A DNA stretch of 64,000 bases. Origin: Suillus spraguei. Its lineage: Eukaryota; Basidiomycota; Agaricomycetes; Boletales; Suillaceae. The notes beneath the pieces were generated by a model. It ran no database searches. It worked only from the letters and a program-made list of their open reading frames with translations, and was not told the origin of the DNA. The stretch lies in NCBI GenBank assembly GCA_016800925.1, contig JABCPU010000267.1, positions 1 to 64,000 on the forward strand. Reading direction: 5' to 3'. Each line of letters begins with the position of its first letter. Within the stretch, counting starts at the first letter, position 1. Below are positions 22,011-32,526 of the stretch, one piece after another. The translations under genes were made by a program, and so were the position numbers.

Positions 22011-22597
22011 CACAGCCACATGGTCCACTATCTCATCACGGCGCTGTGAAGACCAAACTATTACTTACGAACTTTGAGAGAGAGCCATAGTATTTAGTGA
22101 AGTATCATCGACTGGAAGATTTCTGCAGAAGATAAGATCAGCGTCGAGGTAGACAAATTCTATATTTATACACCGCAAGTTAAATTTAGCCGCCGCCGGC
22201 CGCAACTTACAGACGCGGTATTTTATAAAGTCTGTTTTTGATGTTCGTCTTTTTTTGTCTATACTATATCTCCCCTTCTTAAAAGCATCAGATTCTTCCA
22301 AAAATCGTGGCTATGATCCCTTTCTCCGCATCCATGATTTCACTCAGTATGAGTGGTGAGATACTTCGCGCAAATAAACACGTTGGCAAGTGAATACAGG
22401 TCAATTGTAAAGATCAAGCAGGCATCGCGGTGAATTGGTAAACTGATACTTCATCAATCAGACTGCGTTCATCCAATGCACGCTTCGAACAATGTATATG
22501 ATATATCAGGACCATGGCATACGTATTCCTACTGCAAAATTGCGACACATGAATGAGAAATATTCGGCAAGGGTCTTTGATTGGGAGGCGTAATCTG
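22011..22597. other. Unique spacer upstream of copy A; no gene recognised
   Basis: About 590 nt between the promoter relic and the 3' flank of copy B. No exon supported. The right part (about 22410-22600) belongs to the F-box 3' flank that is also seen at 50100-50245. Confidence 0.4.
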
Positions 22598-22733
22598 GGC
22601 AGGCAAAAATTGAGTAAGAAAGGTCCATATAGCATTCCAAGTTGCCCTCGCTTCCGCCATCTTCCTGGAACCACCAACACTGACCCCCTCATTGCCATTC
22701 ACCGTGCTGCGCAGCCCTGTAATTGTATGAACC

Positions 22734-24500
22734 TCACATTGACCTGTTCAACATCATTTTCATCCCTTGCTCACGGATCATGGGTACATCCCCAATTATT
22801 CTATCAACAATCGACCAGCCCGAGCCATCATCTCCTTCAATTGATGTTACGTTGGGTGCGATGGCTGATATGAAAGCAGCAATTCGTAGCGGATTGTCGA
22901 CCACTGATGCTTGAAAGACTAATTCAGATACTGTGCTGTGAGAAAATCCTTGGTAAGGAATGTCACGGGGTATGTCATCGTAGTCTATCGTGGTCCAGTC
23001 TACGGGAACAGCAACCGAGACTAAACGTGGGCAATGCGACAACAGTGAGACGAAGGCGTGTGGGGTGACTTCATGATCGGTTTTAGGGCATCCGGGGATG
23101 GCTAAATCCTCTAGGAGAGGCCAGGCCTTGGCCATCTCCACAAGGTCAGCATCATCCATTCGCACAACATAATAATAGCAATTATACGTAGTGAAGTTGA
23201 ACTTGCGAAGGTCGCGAAATGTAAAGAGTGGTTGAAAGGTCGCAGCTTCGATTGAAGAAATTCCACGAGCGTGTTGATCAGTGATGCTGAGCTGCACCTG
23301 TTGCAGTGAATTGTCTGCACATAAATTGCATAGACGAGATATCAGAGCCGGAAGGGCCCGTGTGGAATCCACTCCATCAGTGATTGTGAAAGATAATACT
23401 TTCGCAGTGATAGCGAGCTGCTTTAAAAAAGCGTCCAAGAAGTCCATGTTTTTGCATGTTATATCCAGTTCTTGCAATGCGCAGAATGCAGGACGCCGCA
23501 GTAACTCTTGTGTATCGACAGATATGAGAGTTGAAGGTAGTGTAATTTTCAAAACTCGAAGCGAAGGCAAGTTGGAGAGATATGTTATTGCTGCCTCGGA
23601 CACTGTTCCAGTCCTCAATGATATTAGTTGAGACCATGATTGTAACAAGGTCGCCGTGTTTTCGACGAATTCCGTGGATTCATTCCCATATCGAGAAAAA
23701 TGGAGATCGAGATGCGAGATGGAAGGACATGACTTGGCGATAGATGACAAGATGGAATGTTCAGCTGGGCTAAATGTGAAGGAATATGAGGCGGAAATGT
23801 TGAGCGTCGTCAATTTTGGGGTCACAAGCAAGCGAATATAATGGAATGTCTTGTTAGAAGCCTCAGTCCAGGTAAGGGACGTCAAGTTGGGGAGCAATGG
23901 AACGGAGAAGGGAGGATAGTTGAGAGCATTCCAGGTATCTGTATCGATAATGTATGTCCAGTATCCCATAGTATTGCGACACTGATTGAGCAGCGAACGG
24001 ACACGGTGGTTGTATTTGCAAAAAAATGGACCAGTCATCGAGGGTCATGGTTCTTTGAAATTCCTGTCAAATGACGTGAATTAATGTACTCTTGAGCATG
24101 AGCCAGAATTTGACTAACTAGCACATGTCCCCAGTTCTGTTTCCTTATGCTTTGTGGGAGACATTTGATGAGAGGTTCAACCCCACCTAGGTGTCGCCAC
24201 CAAAGGTCCAGCGCAGGTTCAGCGAATGACTTGCACGTCAAGGCAAGTGCCAGAAGTGCCTTTCTCATAGAGTTCAACTCATCAGTCATGGTCATGCTCC
24301 ATTCACCCCATTTCAGAACCCGCCCAAGACTACTGACAGGCATGTTAGGGGGAGCAACCAGTTCGAAAATTCCACCGAAGCTCCGTAATTATGATACAGC
24401 AAGTAGATGCTGGCAAGGAAGAGGAGATATCACGACTGCATATGCTGTGAGCATGTTGACTTGAGCGAATTACTTCAATGTTAATGTTTTTGGCCTCCAT
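22734..24500 (-). pseudogene. F-box protein, copy B (frameshifts and early stop)
   Basis: Same two-exon architecture as copy A: exon 1 from MEAKNINIEVIRSSQ at 24500 with the F-box remnant (LALALTCKSFAEPALDLWWR), exon 2 with the leucine-rich region. Lesions visible by comparison with copies A and D: two bases lost within RW(K)IFE near 24361-24374, an extra T in a T run near 24020-24026 just after DDWSIF, and a CGA-to-TGA change that ends exon 2 at 22734-22736 directly after MLNRSM. The intron (donor GTTAG, acceptor CAG) is preserved. Not translatable as one protein. Confidence 0.8.
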
Positions 24501-25429
24501 ACTTGTGGCAGAATAGTTATGTAGTGGAAGTTTAGGGGAAATTGCAATCTTGCTTATAAGACTTCCTTCCAAATTGAGAAATGTTGTCTGTGCAAACTAT
24601 GATTACATATCAATTTTAACACCAGTCTATTGGTAGTTTGCAAACATATACATCGATTATAGGAACTCGTCTTATCAATAAACCATGACCGTGTAATGGC
24701 CCAGAATTATCTATCGCGGTTGGTAATCACTGATAAGTAATCTGATTATTCCCTCGTAATGAAGCAACATACATATGTCCTTCTCATCATTTTCCCTCAG
24801 TTCGATTAATGTGCTACTAGTACAAGCTCATGCATACCTTCCACCATTATGTTCATGGTTCATAAGCCACACAATACAGTCACTAGCCGGCAATACATGC
24901 TAGCGATTTTTTTCATTGATGTACAAGCCGCATTCTGGTGAACCATGTCTGCACCCCGGTTTGAAGATCTTACGCATATTGGTAAACTGGAACATGATCA
25001 ATTAGAACACATATGAAATGCACGCCTCGAACAATGGACCTAAAATAGGACTTGGGAAGCCATGAGGATGACACCAGTTCTGGCGAATTAACAAAAGTGA
25101 CTCGCATACGCCTGACTTATTCAGAGTTGATAATCATTCAATGATACTTAGCTCTGTATTCCAATAATAAGATATGATACAACGTACGAGCTCTTGCTCT
25201 AGCATTGTGATACACGTACATGATTCATCAAGGTATTGTAATCGGGAAAAGTAACCTGATTTCGAGTTTAGATAAACCATCAAGGAGAGATCAAAACATG
25301 GGTATATTTCTCTCTAAAGTATTATGACACTTGGGTACGATGAAGCATATACCCATCTCTTCCCAAAAACACTGGCTTCTTCATCGTCGGCATCCCGGCT
25401 GCACAAGCCTGTAGGTAACTCGTTTAGCA
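24501..25429. other. About 930 nt without a recognised gene
   Basis: AT-rich spacer between F-box copies B and C. No exon, repeat unit or transposon terminus identified. Confidence 0.4.
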
Positions 25430-27132
25430 TCATTCTCTTGCCCTGCTACAGATTATGGGCGAAGTTCCGAGCAACTCTTCAACCATTCGCCACTCATCTG
25501 GGACATCGGCGCGGTTTGACCCCTTAATCGATCGTACGTTGGGAGCGATGGTTGAGATAAAAGCAGCAATTGATGTCGGATTCCTAATTTGCGAACCGCC
25601 ACTGAAGAAAATGAATAGTGCGTTGTGAGAAAATCCTTGGTGAGGAATGTCAGGGGGTCTGGTATGCACATCAATCGTGGACCGGTTTATGGTAACGGCA
25701 ACCGAAACTAAATGCGGACAATGCCGTAACAGCAAGACGAAGGCATGTGGGGTGACTGTATGACTCGAACAGGAGTATCTGGAGATGTATAGTTCTTCCA
25801 GGTGTGGCCAGGCCTTGGCCATCTCCAAAAGGACAGCATCATCCATTAGCACGATACTGCAGCCGGCCGAGTTGAAGTCAAGCTTGCGAAGATTGCGAAA
25901 GGCAAAGAGTGGTTGAAGGGTAGCAGCTCCAATTGAAGCATCGCGATCAGCGGGCAATGTTGAGCTGTACCTCTTGCAGTGAGCTGTGCATACAGACATC
26001 GGATAGACGAGAAATCAGACCCGGTAGGGTCCGTGTGCAATCCACTCGATTGATTGTAAAGGATAATATTTTTGGAGTGATAGTGAGCTTCTCCAAAAAA
26101 GCCTCCAAGATGAATAGATTTTTGCATGTTATGTCCAGTTCTTGTAATGCGCTGAATACGGGCGACTGCAGGAGCTTCTGTGCATCTGCGGATATGGGAG
26201 TTGGAGGTAATTGAAATTTCAAAACTCGGAGTAAAGGCAAGTTGGACAAGTGTAGTATGGCTGCCTCGGAAACCGTTTCAGTCCTCACCGATGTTAGATG
26301 AGACCAGCATTGCAGCACGGTCGATGCATCTCCGACTGATTCCGTGAAATAATATTTATCTTGAGCAAAACAAAAATGCGACATAAAAGGGCACGACTGA
26401 GCGATAGACAAAAGGATGGACAGTTTGGACGAGTCAAAGGAAGGGTAAATGGGGCCAGAACTCCTTGCGTGCGGAAATACTGAGCATTGTCAATTTTGGG
26501 GTGACAAACAACCGAATATATTGAAATGTCTCGTCGGAGATTTCAGCCCAAGTAAGGGACGTCAAGTTGGGAAGCAAGGGGACAGAGAAGGGGGGACAGC
26601 TAAGGGCACGCCAAATTTCAGTGCCACAGGTAATTTGTTTCTTGTACGACCAATGACAGTGATTGACTAATGAACGGACGCGATAGTTATATTTGCAAAA
26701 AATAGACCAATCATCGGGGGTCATGGTTCTTTGAAATTTCTGTCAGATGGTGTTAAATAGTGGACTCTTGAGCATGAGCCAGGGCTTGACTAACTAGCGT
26801 TTGCCCGTCCTGCTTCCATAGGCTTTGTGGGAGACATTTGATAACTGATTCAAACCCAAGCAGATCTCGCCACAGAAGGTCCAGCGCAGGTCTACTGAAC
26901 GACTTGCACGTCAAAGCAAGCGCCATGAGTGTCTTTTTTCCCATCAATGTCTGCCTCAATGACTCTATCATCCATTCAAATTCTGAAAGCGCATGGCAGT
27001 ACTCACTACAGTGACTAGGTCGAAGATTCTCCATCGCAGCTCAGGGATCATTATACAGCGAGTAGATGCAGATAGGTAGAAAACATCGCATTTGCTCGGA
27101 GCAATTTGATCCTCAGTGTTTTCGGCCTTCAT
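25430..27132 (-). pseudogene. F-box protein, copy C (divergent, degenerate)
   Basis: Begins MKAENTEDQIAPSKCDVF at 27132 with RCIMIPELRWRIFDLV; the F-box continues only after a frame break near 27000 (LMALALTCKSFSRPALDLLW). Exon 2 reads MTPDDWSIFCKYNYRVRSL and FSVPLLPNLTSLTWAEISDE, breaks near 26430, continues as LSNLPLLRVLKFQLPPTPIS, and breaks again near 25960-25990 before AATLQPLFAFRNLRKLDFNS. More diverged from A and B than those are from each other, so an older duplicate. Head-to-head with the secreted-protein gene at 27324. Confidence 0.75.
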
Positions 27133-27323
27133 ATTTATGAGTTATAGATAATGGCAGGAGCAGAAGTCTACTGTGTAGTTGCGACAAACTTGGGCAATTG
27201 ATTTTCCTCACGTGATGAGATCGCGTAAAATGCAAGGTTAAGGAAGTTTCACGAACCATCATCGATTCATCAGTAAACCACCCATCTCGCCGAGCGAGCC
27301 CAGCACATTCCTTTATTCTAATC
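27133..27323. promoter_or_regulatory. 191-bp divergent promoter, F-box copy C / secreted protein
   Basis: The two starts (27132 minus, 27324 plus) are 191 bp apart. The block contains a CACGTG E-box at 27210-27215 (CCTCACGTGATGAGAT), a motif bound by bHLH proteins in general. It is duplicated upstream of copy A, where the same CACGTG is retained (about 21890). Confidence 0.55.
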
Positions 27324-28093
27324 ATGCAATTTATTCTTCCTATGCTCTTCCTTCTCCTGGCGCCGGTCGCCGTAACTGCCTGCGAGGGCGACTGCATCGT
27401 TGACATCACCAATGAATACCTAAGCCGCTACGAAAACATCTTGCTCACGGCCCTTCAGAACTTGGAAAGTCATCTAAATTCATCGTCGTCGTCAAGTCAA
27501 ACTTATCATGATGACACGCACAGGCGACCCAGATCAGCGAGCAACTCGTCCCCGCTGTAAGCCGTAGAGAGAACTCCATCGTGTACTTCGCCCCCGTCTT
27601 GAAAGCCTACAACCTTACTGCCTATAACAACCTAGAGAAATGCATATTCCCGAGTTACTTCCATGGAAAGTGTCAAGATGCAAACGGCGTGAACCCACCC
27701 GGATGCCCAAACCCTGACTGTCCCAAAGTTTGCGGCACGCCCGGCTCCATGGTCCACTTCTACCCTACCCTCGTCAAGATCGTATTCGATGGGACAACCA
27801 ACCTGCTCGCCAACCTCACGGCACCGGGGAGTAAAATATACAACCAGATACAACAAACGGTTATGGCGGATGTCAACAAGGGACAGAAGAAACGTATGGA
27901 GAACCTGTCGCGCATCATGCCGTTACGCAGTCGCGCAGCAATAGAGGCGAGGAGTACTCACAGCATCCAGCAAGGCCTGAAGAAGATCATGAAAGAGCTG
28001 CGGCCGACCATGTTGGAAACATGTGGGGGTTCAAACCTGTCATTTTGCAGTTGGGAACAGCCTATGAAGGAGTTCATCTTGCAGTACCCTTAA
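27324..28093 (+). CDS. Secreted Cys-containing protein of unknown function
   Basis: MQFILPMLFLLLAPVAVTAC is a classic signal peptide, cleaved about VTA|C. Exon 1 continues EGDCIVDITNEYLSRYENIL. A 55-nt GT-AG intron (27469-27523) is followed by exon 2 (27524-28093), open to the stop: ISEQLVPAVSRRENSIVYFA, a Cys-rich core (KCQDANGVNPPGCPNPDCPK, VCGTPGSMVHFYPTL), then a helical basic region and a final LETCGGSNLSFCSWEQPMKE. N-linked sites (NLT, NLS) are present. The splice as written leaves the two exons one base out of phase, so either a base is missing in exon 1 or the junction differs. I recognise a general basidiomycete secreted-protein look but no functional family. Confidence 0.7.
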
Positions 28094-28186
28094 CCCTATT
28101 TTTTGCTTACGGACATCTTATGTCACACTGCTAGAAGCATCGATTCTGTTGATAGTTGTGTTACATTCAGTTAGTTGTATTTCAAC

Positions 28187-29463
28187 CTACGGCCTAATCA
28201 ACTTTAGGATATCGCCCACAACTCCCATGGCTGTTACATCATTGCCAGCACCAGCCCCTTGGACAATCAGGGGTCTCTTACCGTAGCGTTCGGTATGGAA
28301 CATGATGATATTGTCCGATCCTCCCAATGAGGTTGCGAACGGATGAGTTTTCGGGTATCTGAAAAGTTCATCAGAAAAGAGTATGCTTGAGAGCTCATCG
28401 TGAACCTACTTTGCCAGCTCGGCTTTTACGACTTTATTTTTCACATCGACGACACCGACATAGCGGAGCACACTGCCCTCATTCGCAGCCTGCTCACGCA
28501 TCCGTGTAAAATGCGCGTCCTGCTCAGGAAGCCACTTCATAAACTCGTCCCCGTTGGAAATAGCGCTCGCAGGGGCGTCCTGAATTAAAGAAGTAGTCTC
28601 CACCGACTGGAACCCATGCAGAAGCGGGAAGTTTCCCTGCTCGTCCTTCAGCTCTGGAATGATACGCGCTAGGATGGTCAATTTCCGAGCGACATCTGCG
28701 CCATTTAGATCGTCTGCCGGGTTGGGTTCCTGAGGGTTGGCATTTGAGCACTGCGCAAACTCAGATGAAAATAACACATACTGTGTATCCTTGTGCTCGG
28801 GCTCCTTTGACAATCGACGAAAAGCTTTCATCGCTTCCTTCTACGGAAGAAAAGTTGTTGAAGATATAACTCATGGTCCCCGAGAAAACACCCTCGATCT
28901 TGACAACCTGATCGCACGCAGTTAGCCTCTATCCATCGCACCTCAGCCAATCAAAGACTTACCTTGTCCCCCGTTTCCACCAAATCTCTCAGCGTTGAGA
29001 TGATAGGCAGCCCAGCGCCCACCGTTGACTCATGCAGATACCTTCCACTCTTGCTCGCCTGCACAATACCCTTATACAACCCCACCTCACCCGAAAACGC
29101 CTTCTTATTCGGCGTAACCACGTTGATCCCCACACTCAACAATGCAGGATACATCTCCGCAACGTCCTGCGAAGACGTATTATCAATAAACACCGCCTTC
29201 TCGCCCTGCTTCACAAGCTCCTGCAGGGTGCTTTTCACCGCAGAGAGGTCGACGGGCGTCTCGCTGGCATTAAGTGCGTCCTTCCATGCTAAGGGGTTGA
29301 TGCAGAGGTCATTGGTGGACTGGAGCATGCGCTTGGAAGAGGTGAGCGCTGTGAGATGGAAGCCATAGTTCGAGTTTGCGATCAGCTGTTCGACGACTTG
29401 GGTCCCGACGCCTCCGACGCCTACCACAGCAACATGTAAGTGCTTTCCGGGTTCCATTTCCAT
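28187..29463 (-). CDS. HOM6: Homoserine dehydrogenase
   Basis: Catalyses the NAD(P)H-dependent reduction of aspartate semialdehyde to homoserine, the branch point to threonine, methionine and isoleucine. Four exons (28963-29463, 28782-28907, 28410-28729, 28187-28358) total 1119 nt, 372 aa, with no frame break; the usual length for the monofunctional fungal enzyme. The N-terminal Rossmann fold is visible (VAVVGVGGVGTQVVEQL), then VVTPNKKAFSG, the catalytic-domain segment YLHESTVGAGLPIISTLRDL, EGVFSGTMSYIFN, ADDLNGADVARKLTILAR, and the C-terminal ATSLGGSDNIIMFHTERYG and GAGAGNDVTAMGVVGD. The start at 29463 (MEMEPGKHLHVA) is the first ATG before the fold. Confidence 0.96.
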
Positions 29464-31178
29464 TTTCAGTGCGTTAGTGGTGTAGGAATAGGAAAGGCGT
29501 AATCTGTGATCACGGAGGTGCCTTAGAAAAATAAGATCTCGATATCGATTACTGGTTCTGCCAATGATGACGCTCCAGCGTGTATGCATGACTCAGTTGA
29601 TATCAACCAAGTAACCGAACAATTGACAATTCAATGCCCTTCGCCATGGTTTACGTCCAAAAGTTAATGAAATCTATTGCAGATCACAATAAGGAGTGTA
29701 TGGTTTGATATAGAGATGTGTAACGAGTGAAAATGTTAACTATGAACTTAACGGCAAATCAAAGATGCACAGGCGTGCGCGGATAATGAGAAGGGGGGGG
29801 AGAAGCATAGTATGTACATTTGCGCCTGTGCTGGGTAGGAACGTATAATAGAACTGTAACCGAAACTTAGGCAAGAGTCATGATACTTAGAGAAAAACGC
29901 ACACCCAGACAAATTATACACTGGAAAATCGTGTCGCATCATGAACAGAGAATAAATGTAGGAGGGATATAAAGAAGTACGGATGCCACGAAAATGTAAA
30001 GTGCACATTCGGTAAAAGTGAAGAGTTATGACGCGACATGATAGTCCGAGAACGTGTGGGTTGAGTCGATATTGATACACCTTTGCATTTTCTAAAAAAG
30101 AAATATAGCTGCTACCAAAACTTGGAACAAGCGTGGCAGCCGCGAGGTGAGTGGGAGAATGAAACGAAACGAAATAGATAACCCGAGCACCCAAGGAATC
30201 GGGCTAAAAACACAGGCGGGTGCCGGGAAAGTATACGATAATAAGACCAGGGAAAAGGAAAATAATGGTGGATGAAAGGAGAAGAAAAGATGAAAATATC
30301 ACAAGACGAGTCCCAAGATCCAAGAACACGCGTAGGGGTGGAAGTACGAGGTCCCCACGTGTGGACGCAAGGCCGATAGATAAATAAGCACGATCGGCTG
30401 GAGGGAAGGGTAGTGGCGTGGCGTCATATACACAATACGCAGCGGGCAGCACAAGGCTTAATGATAATATTTTTGTCGTTTATGTAGTGGATAGTCTGCG
30501 CCTTGTGCTGCCTTTTATACAAGCCCGAATGCTGTCGGGCAACCGAGATAATAAGAAATGCCGATGCGATGTTGCGAAAGCATGATGATGATGGAGTCGT
30601 GGTAGTGACACATTGAGGGGTGAAAAGAAATAGATAGAGAATGAACCGCCAGCGAGCGAGGTATGAATGTCGCTCCTGAGAGGTGACCCAGATGCAATAA
30701 ATCTGGGGTAAGCCGCGAATGTGTCCTGTGCGGGAGACCATGACCGAAATAGACCGGATTATATGACAAGCAAGACAAGTGCAGAGCGGCAAGTCCATTA
30801 GACAGGCGATGCCGCAGAAACATAGAAGCCAACAGCCCAAGAAGATCACAACGGAAATGTTGCCTGATGGAAGACTTCGAAAGGATAATGATATCGGTAA
30901 AAGAGGTATAAGACACTGCGCCACGGAAGATCACGTCGTCGGAAGCAGGGTGTATGGCGACTTTTCGCGATGAGGGTGTATTACGTTCAATATACGTTCG
31001 AGGATATCCCGCGGCGAAAGGAAAGGGAGATTATGTCGGTGGTGAGGTGATATTAATCTAGAAGCTGTTTGCCAGTATGAAAATCTAAACCGCTATTCAA
31101 CGATTTGACGTTTCGCCGCAAGGGTTAAATCACCAACCTCTACACTTGATGAATGTGATAAAGGTAAAAAAAATCCGC
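29464..31178. other. About 1.7 kb intergenic; no gene recognised
   Basis: Between the 5' end of homoserine dehydrogenase and the 3' end of the Edc1/PNRC-like gene. Open frames on the minus strand here are low-complexity and lack conserved features. Part is probably the long 3' UTR of the latter gene. Confidence 0.4.
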
Positions 31179-32526
31179 TCAAAAAGCGGGCGGAGGCAAC
31201 TCGTCGGGGCTTGGCGAGTTTTGGAACACTGAACTCGCAAAAAACCCAGCCTTTTCCTTAACGGCGCGGGTGACGCTCGGTCCAACTGACCCAGGCTTCC
31301 TTGGCATGAAGCCAAACAGCTTCTTCTGCTCTTCAGAGGCATCAGAAGTCGATGCCATGTCCTCGTCCAAGGACATGTGAAAAATACCCTCACTGGGCGT
31401 CCTGTGATGTTTGCGGGATGGAGAGGGGGTGTTGCAGCTCAACTGCCCACCAAATGGAAACCCTGCGCTCTTATCGAGCGGCGCTGTGCGAGGGCTTTCT
31501 TCAAATGCAAGCTGTTGCCAGGTTCCAGCAGATCTCTCGCGGGTGGGGGTCGATAGAGGAGAGTGATCATCATCAACATCAGTGGTGTCATCGCAGACGG
31601 GGAAATCAGTAGCAGAGCCGGCAGAAGTGCGCCGTGCAGTTCGAAGTGGCGCAGCAGATTGGCTCGGAGCCGAACGAGAGATATTGTGACGAGTAGGCTG
31701 AACATTAGATCTAGGAACAGGAACTGCCCGAGTGGAGGGGGTGGGTGTAGTAATTTGCTGCGGGAAAGGGCGACGGCGACGAGCAGCAAGCTTTCCCGTG
31801 GGCTGAGATGTCAGGAAAGGAGCTTGCGGAGAAGGATTCTTGGGCGTCAAATTCATAGGTGGAACCGAGTTGTCCGAATCAGAATCGGAACTAACAACAA
31901 AGGGATCAAAAGAGTTGGATGCAGGATTGTTCTTGCGAGGAATAAACGTTTGCGTCGAAAATGTGGTACCCTCAGCCTGCGAGAGAATTGGGGGTGAAGG
32001 TTGACGGATGTTGCTGCGTCGCGCTTGTACATTCGAAGACGAGCTTCTAAAAGAAGGGAACGAATATGGTACTCAGAAATGTTGCTGAGTGAATACAAAG
32101 GGAAATAATTGACCTCGTCGTTCCCTTATCTTTAGGTGCCTTGGTTTGTCTACCCCGTACGGCCTTGTCCGGCGATGATGTAACCGGATGAACAACGGGC
32201 TTCGAGACAACATCAGAATGACTTTTCTGCGTAGGAGGCTTGGTAGGTTCCTCGGATGACTCTAGGATTAGAGGCTGTGTTGCACGGCCCTGCGACTGAG
32301 GGACGAGCTGTTTCGGCTTTGAGGACCGATGCTGTTTCTGATGACTCTGAGGAAGCTGTTGAAGATTGCGAGGAGTTGAAGGTCGTGAAGGCTGCTTTGA
32401 GATGAAAAGCAAACCAGGTGTTTTCGTTGCTTGAACTACGACTGCTGGAGGAGCCGAAGGATGACGACGATGTGATATGTTGGGTGACATGAAGGGCGGA
32501 GGATGTGGTTTATGAGCAAGGAGCAT
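31179..32526 (-). CDS. Disordered protein with Edc1/PNRC-type decapping-activator motif
   Basis: Two exons (32114-32526 and 31179-32046) splice in frame to 426 aa. The protein is almost entirely disordered, rich in Pro, Ser, Arg and Gln, starting MLLAHKPHPPPFMSPNI. Conserved islands are TKTPGLLFISKQPSRP, PSPPILSQ, ASNSFDPFVVSSDSDSD, LTSQPTGKLAARRR, PFGGQL, and SRKHHRTPSEGIFHMS. Near the C-terminus FFASSVFQNSPSPDELPPP matches the short 'aromatic-A-x-x-x-F-x-x-S/P-P-x-x-x-LP-x-P' motif of PNRC and yeast Edc1, which activates the Dcp1-Dcp2 decapping enzyme. A role in mRNA decay follows from that motif alone. The start is the first plausible ATG; it could lie further upstream. Confidence 0.7.

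Larger units (their letters stand above)
19937..24500 (-). repeat. Tandem segmental duplication (period about 2.66 kb) carrying F-box copies A and B
   Basis: Sequence from about 19937 to 21250 recurs at about 22598-23915 with only scattered substitutions, offset 2661 nt near 20281 and 2667 nt near 20941. The match includes the 3' flank (GGCAAAAATTGAGTAAG), all of exon 2 and, with more divergence, exon 1. Both units are in the same orientation. The exon-2 parts are far more alike than the exon-1 parts, which suggests recent duplication or gene conversion limited to the 3' half. Confidence 0.9.

Noticed and set aside
24501..25429. Possible mobile element between F-box copies B and C
   Set aside because: No terminal repeats, transposase motif or target duplication could be seen.
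29748..30934. Several hydrophobic minus-strand open frames between homoserine dehydrogenase and the Edc1-like gene
   Set aside because: Composition follows the local T-rich strand; no exon junctions or conserved motifs join them.
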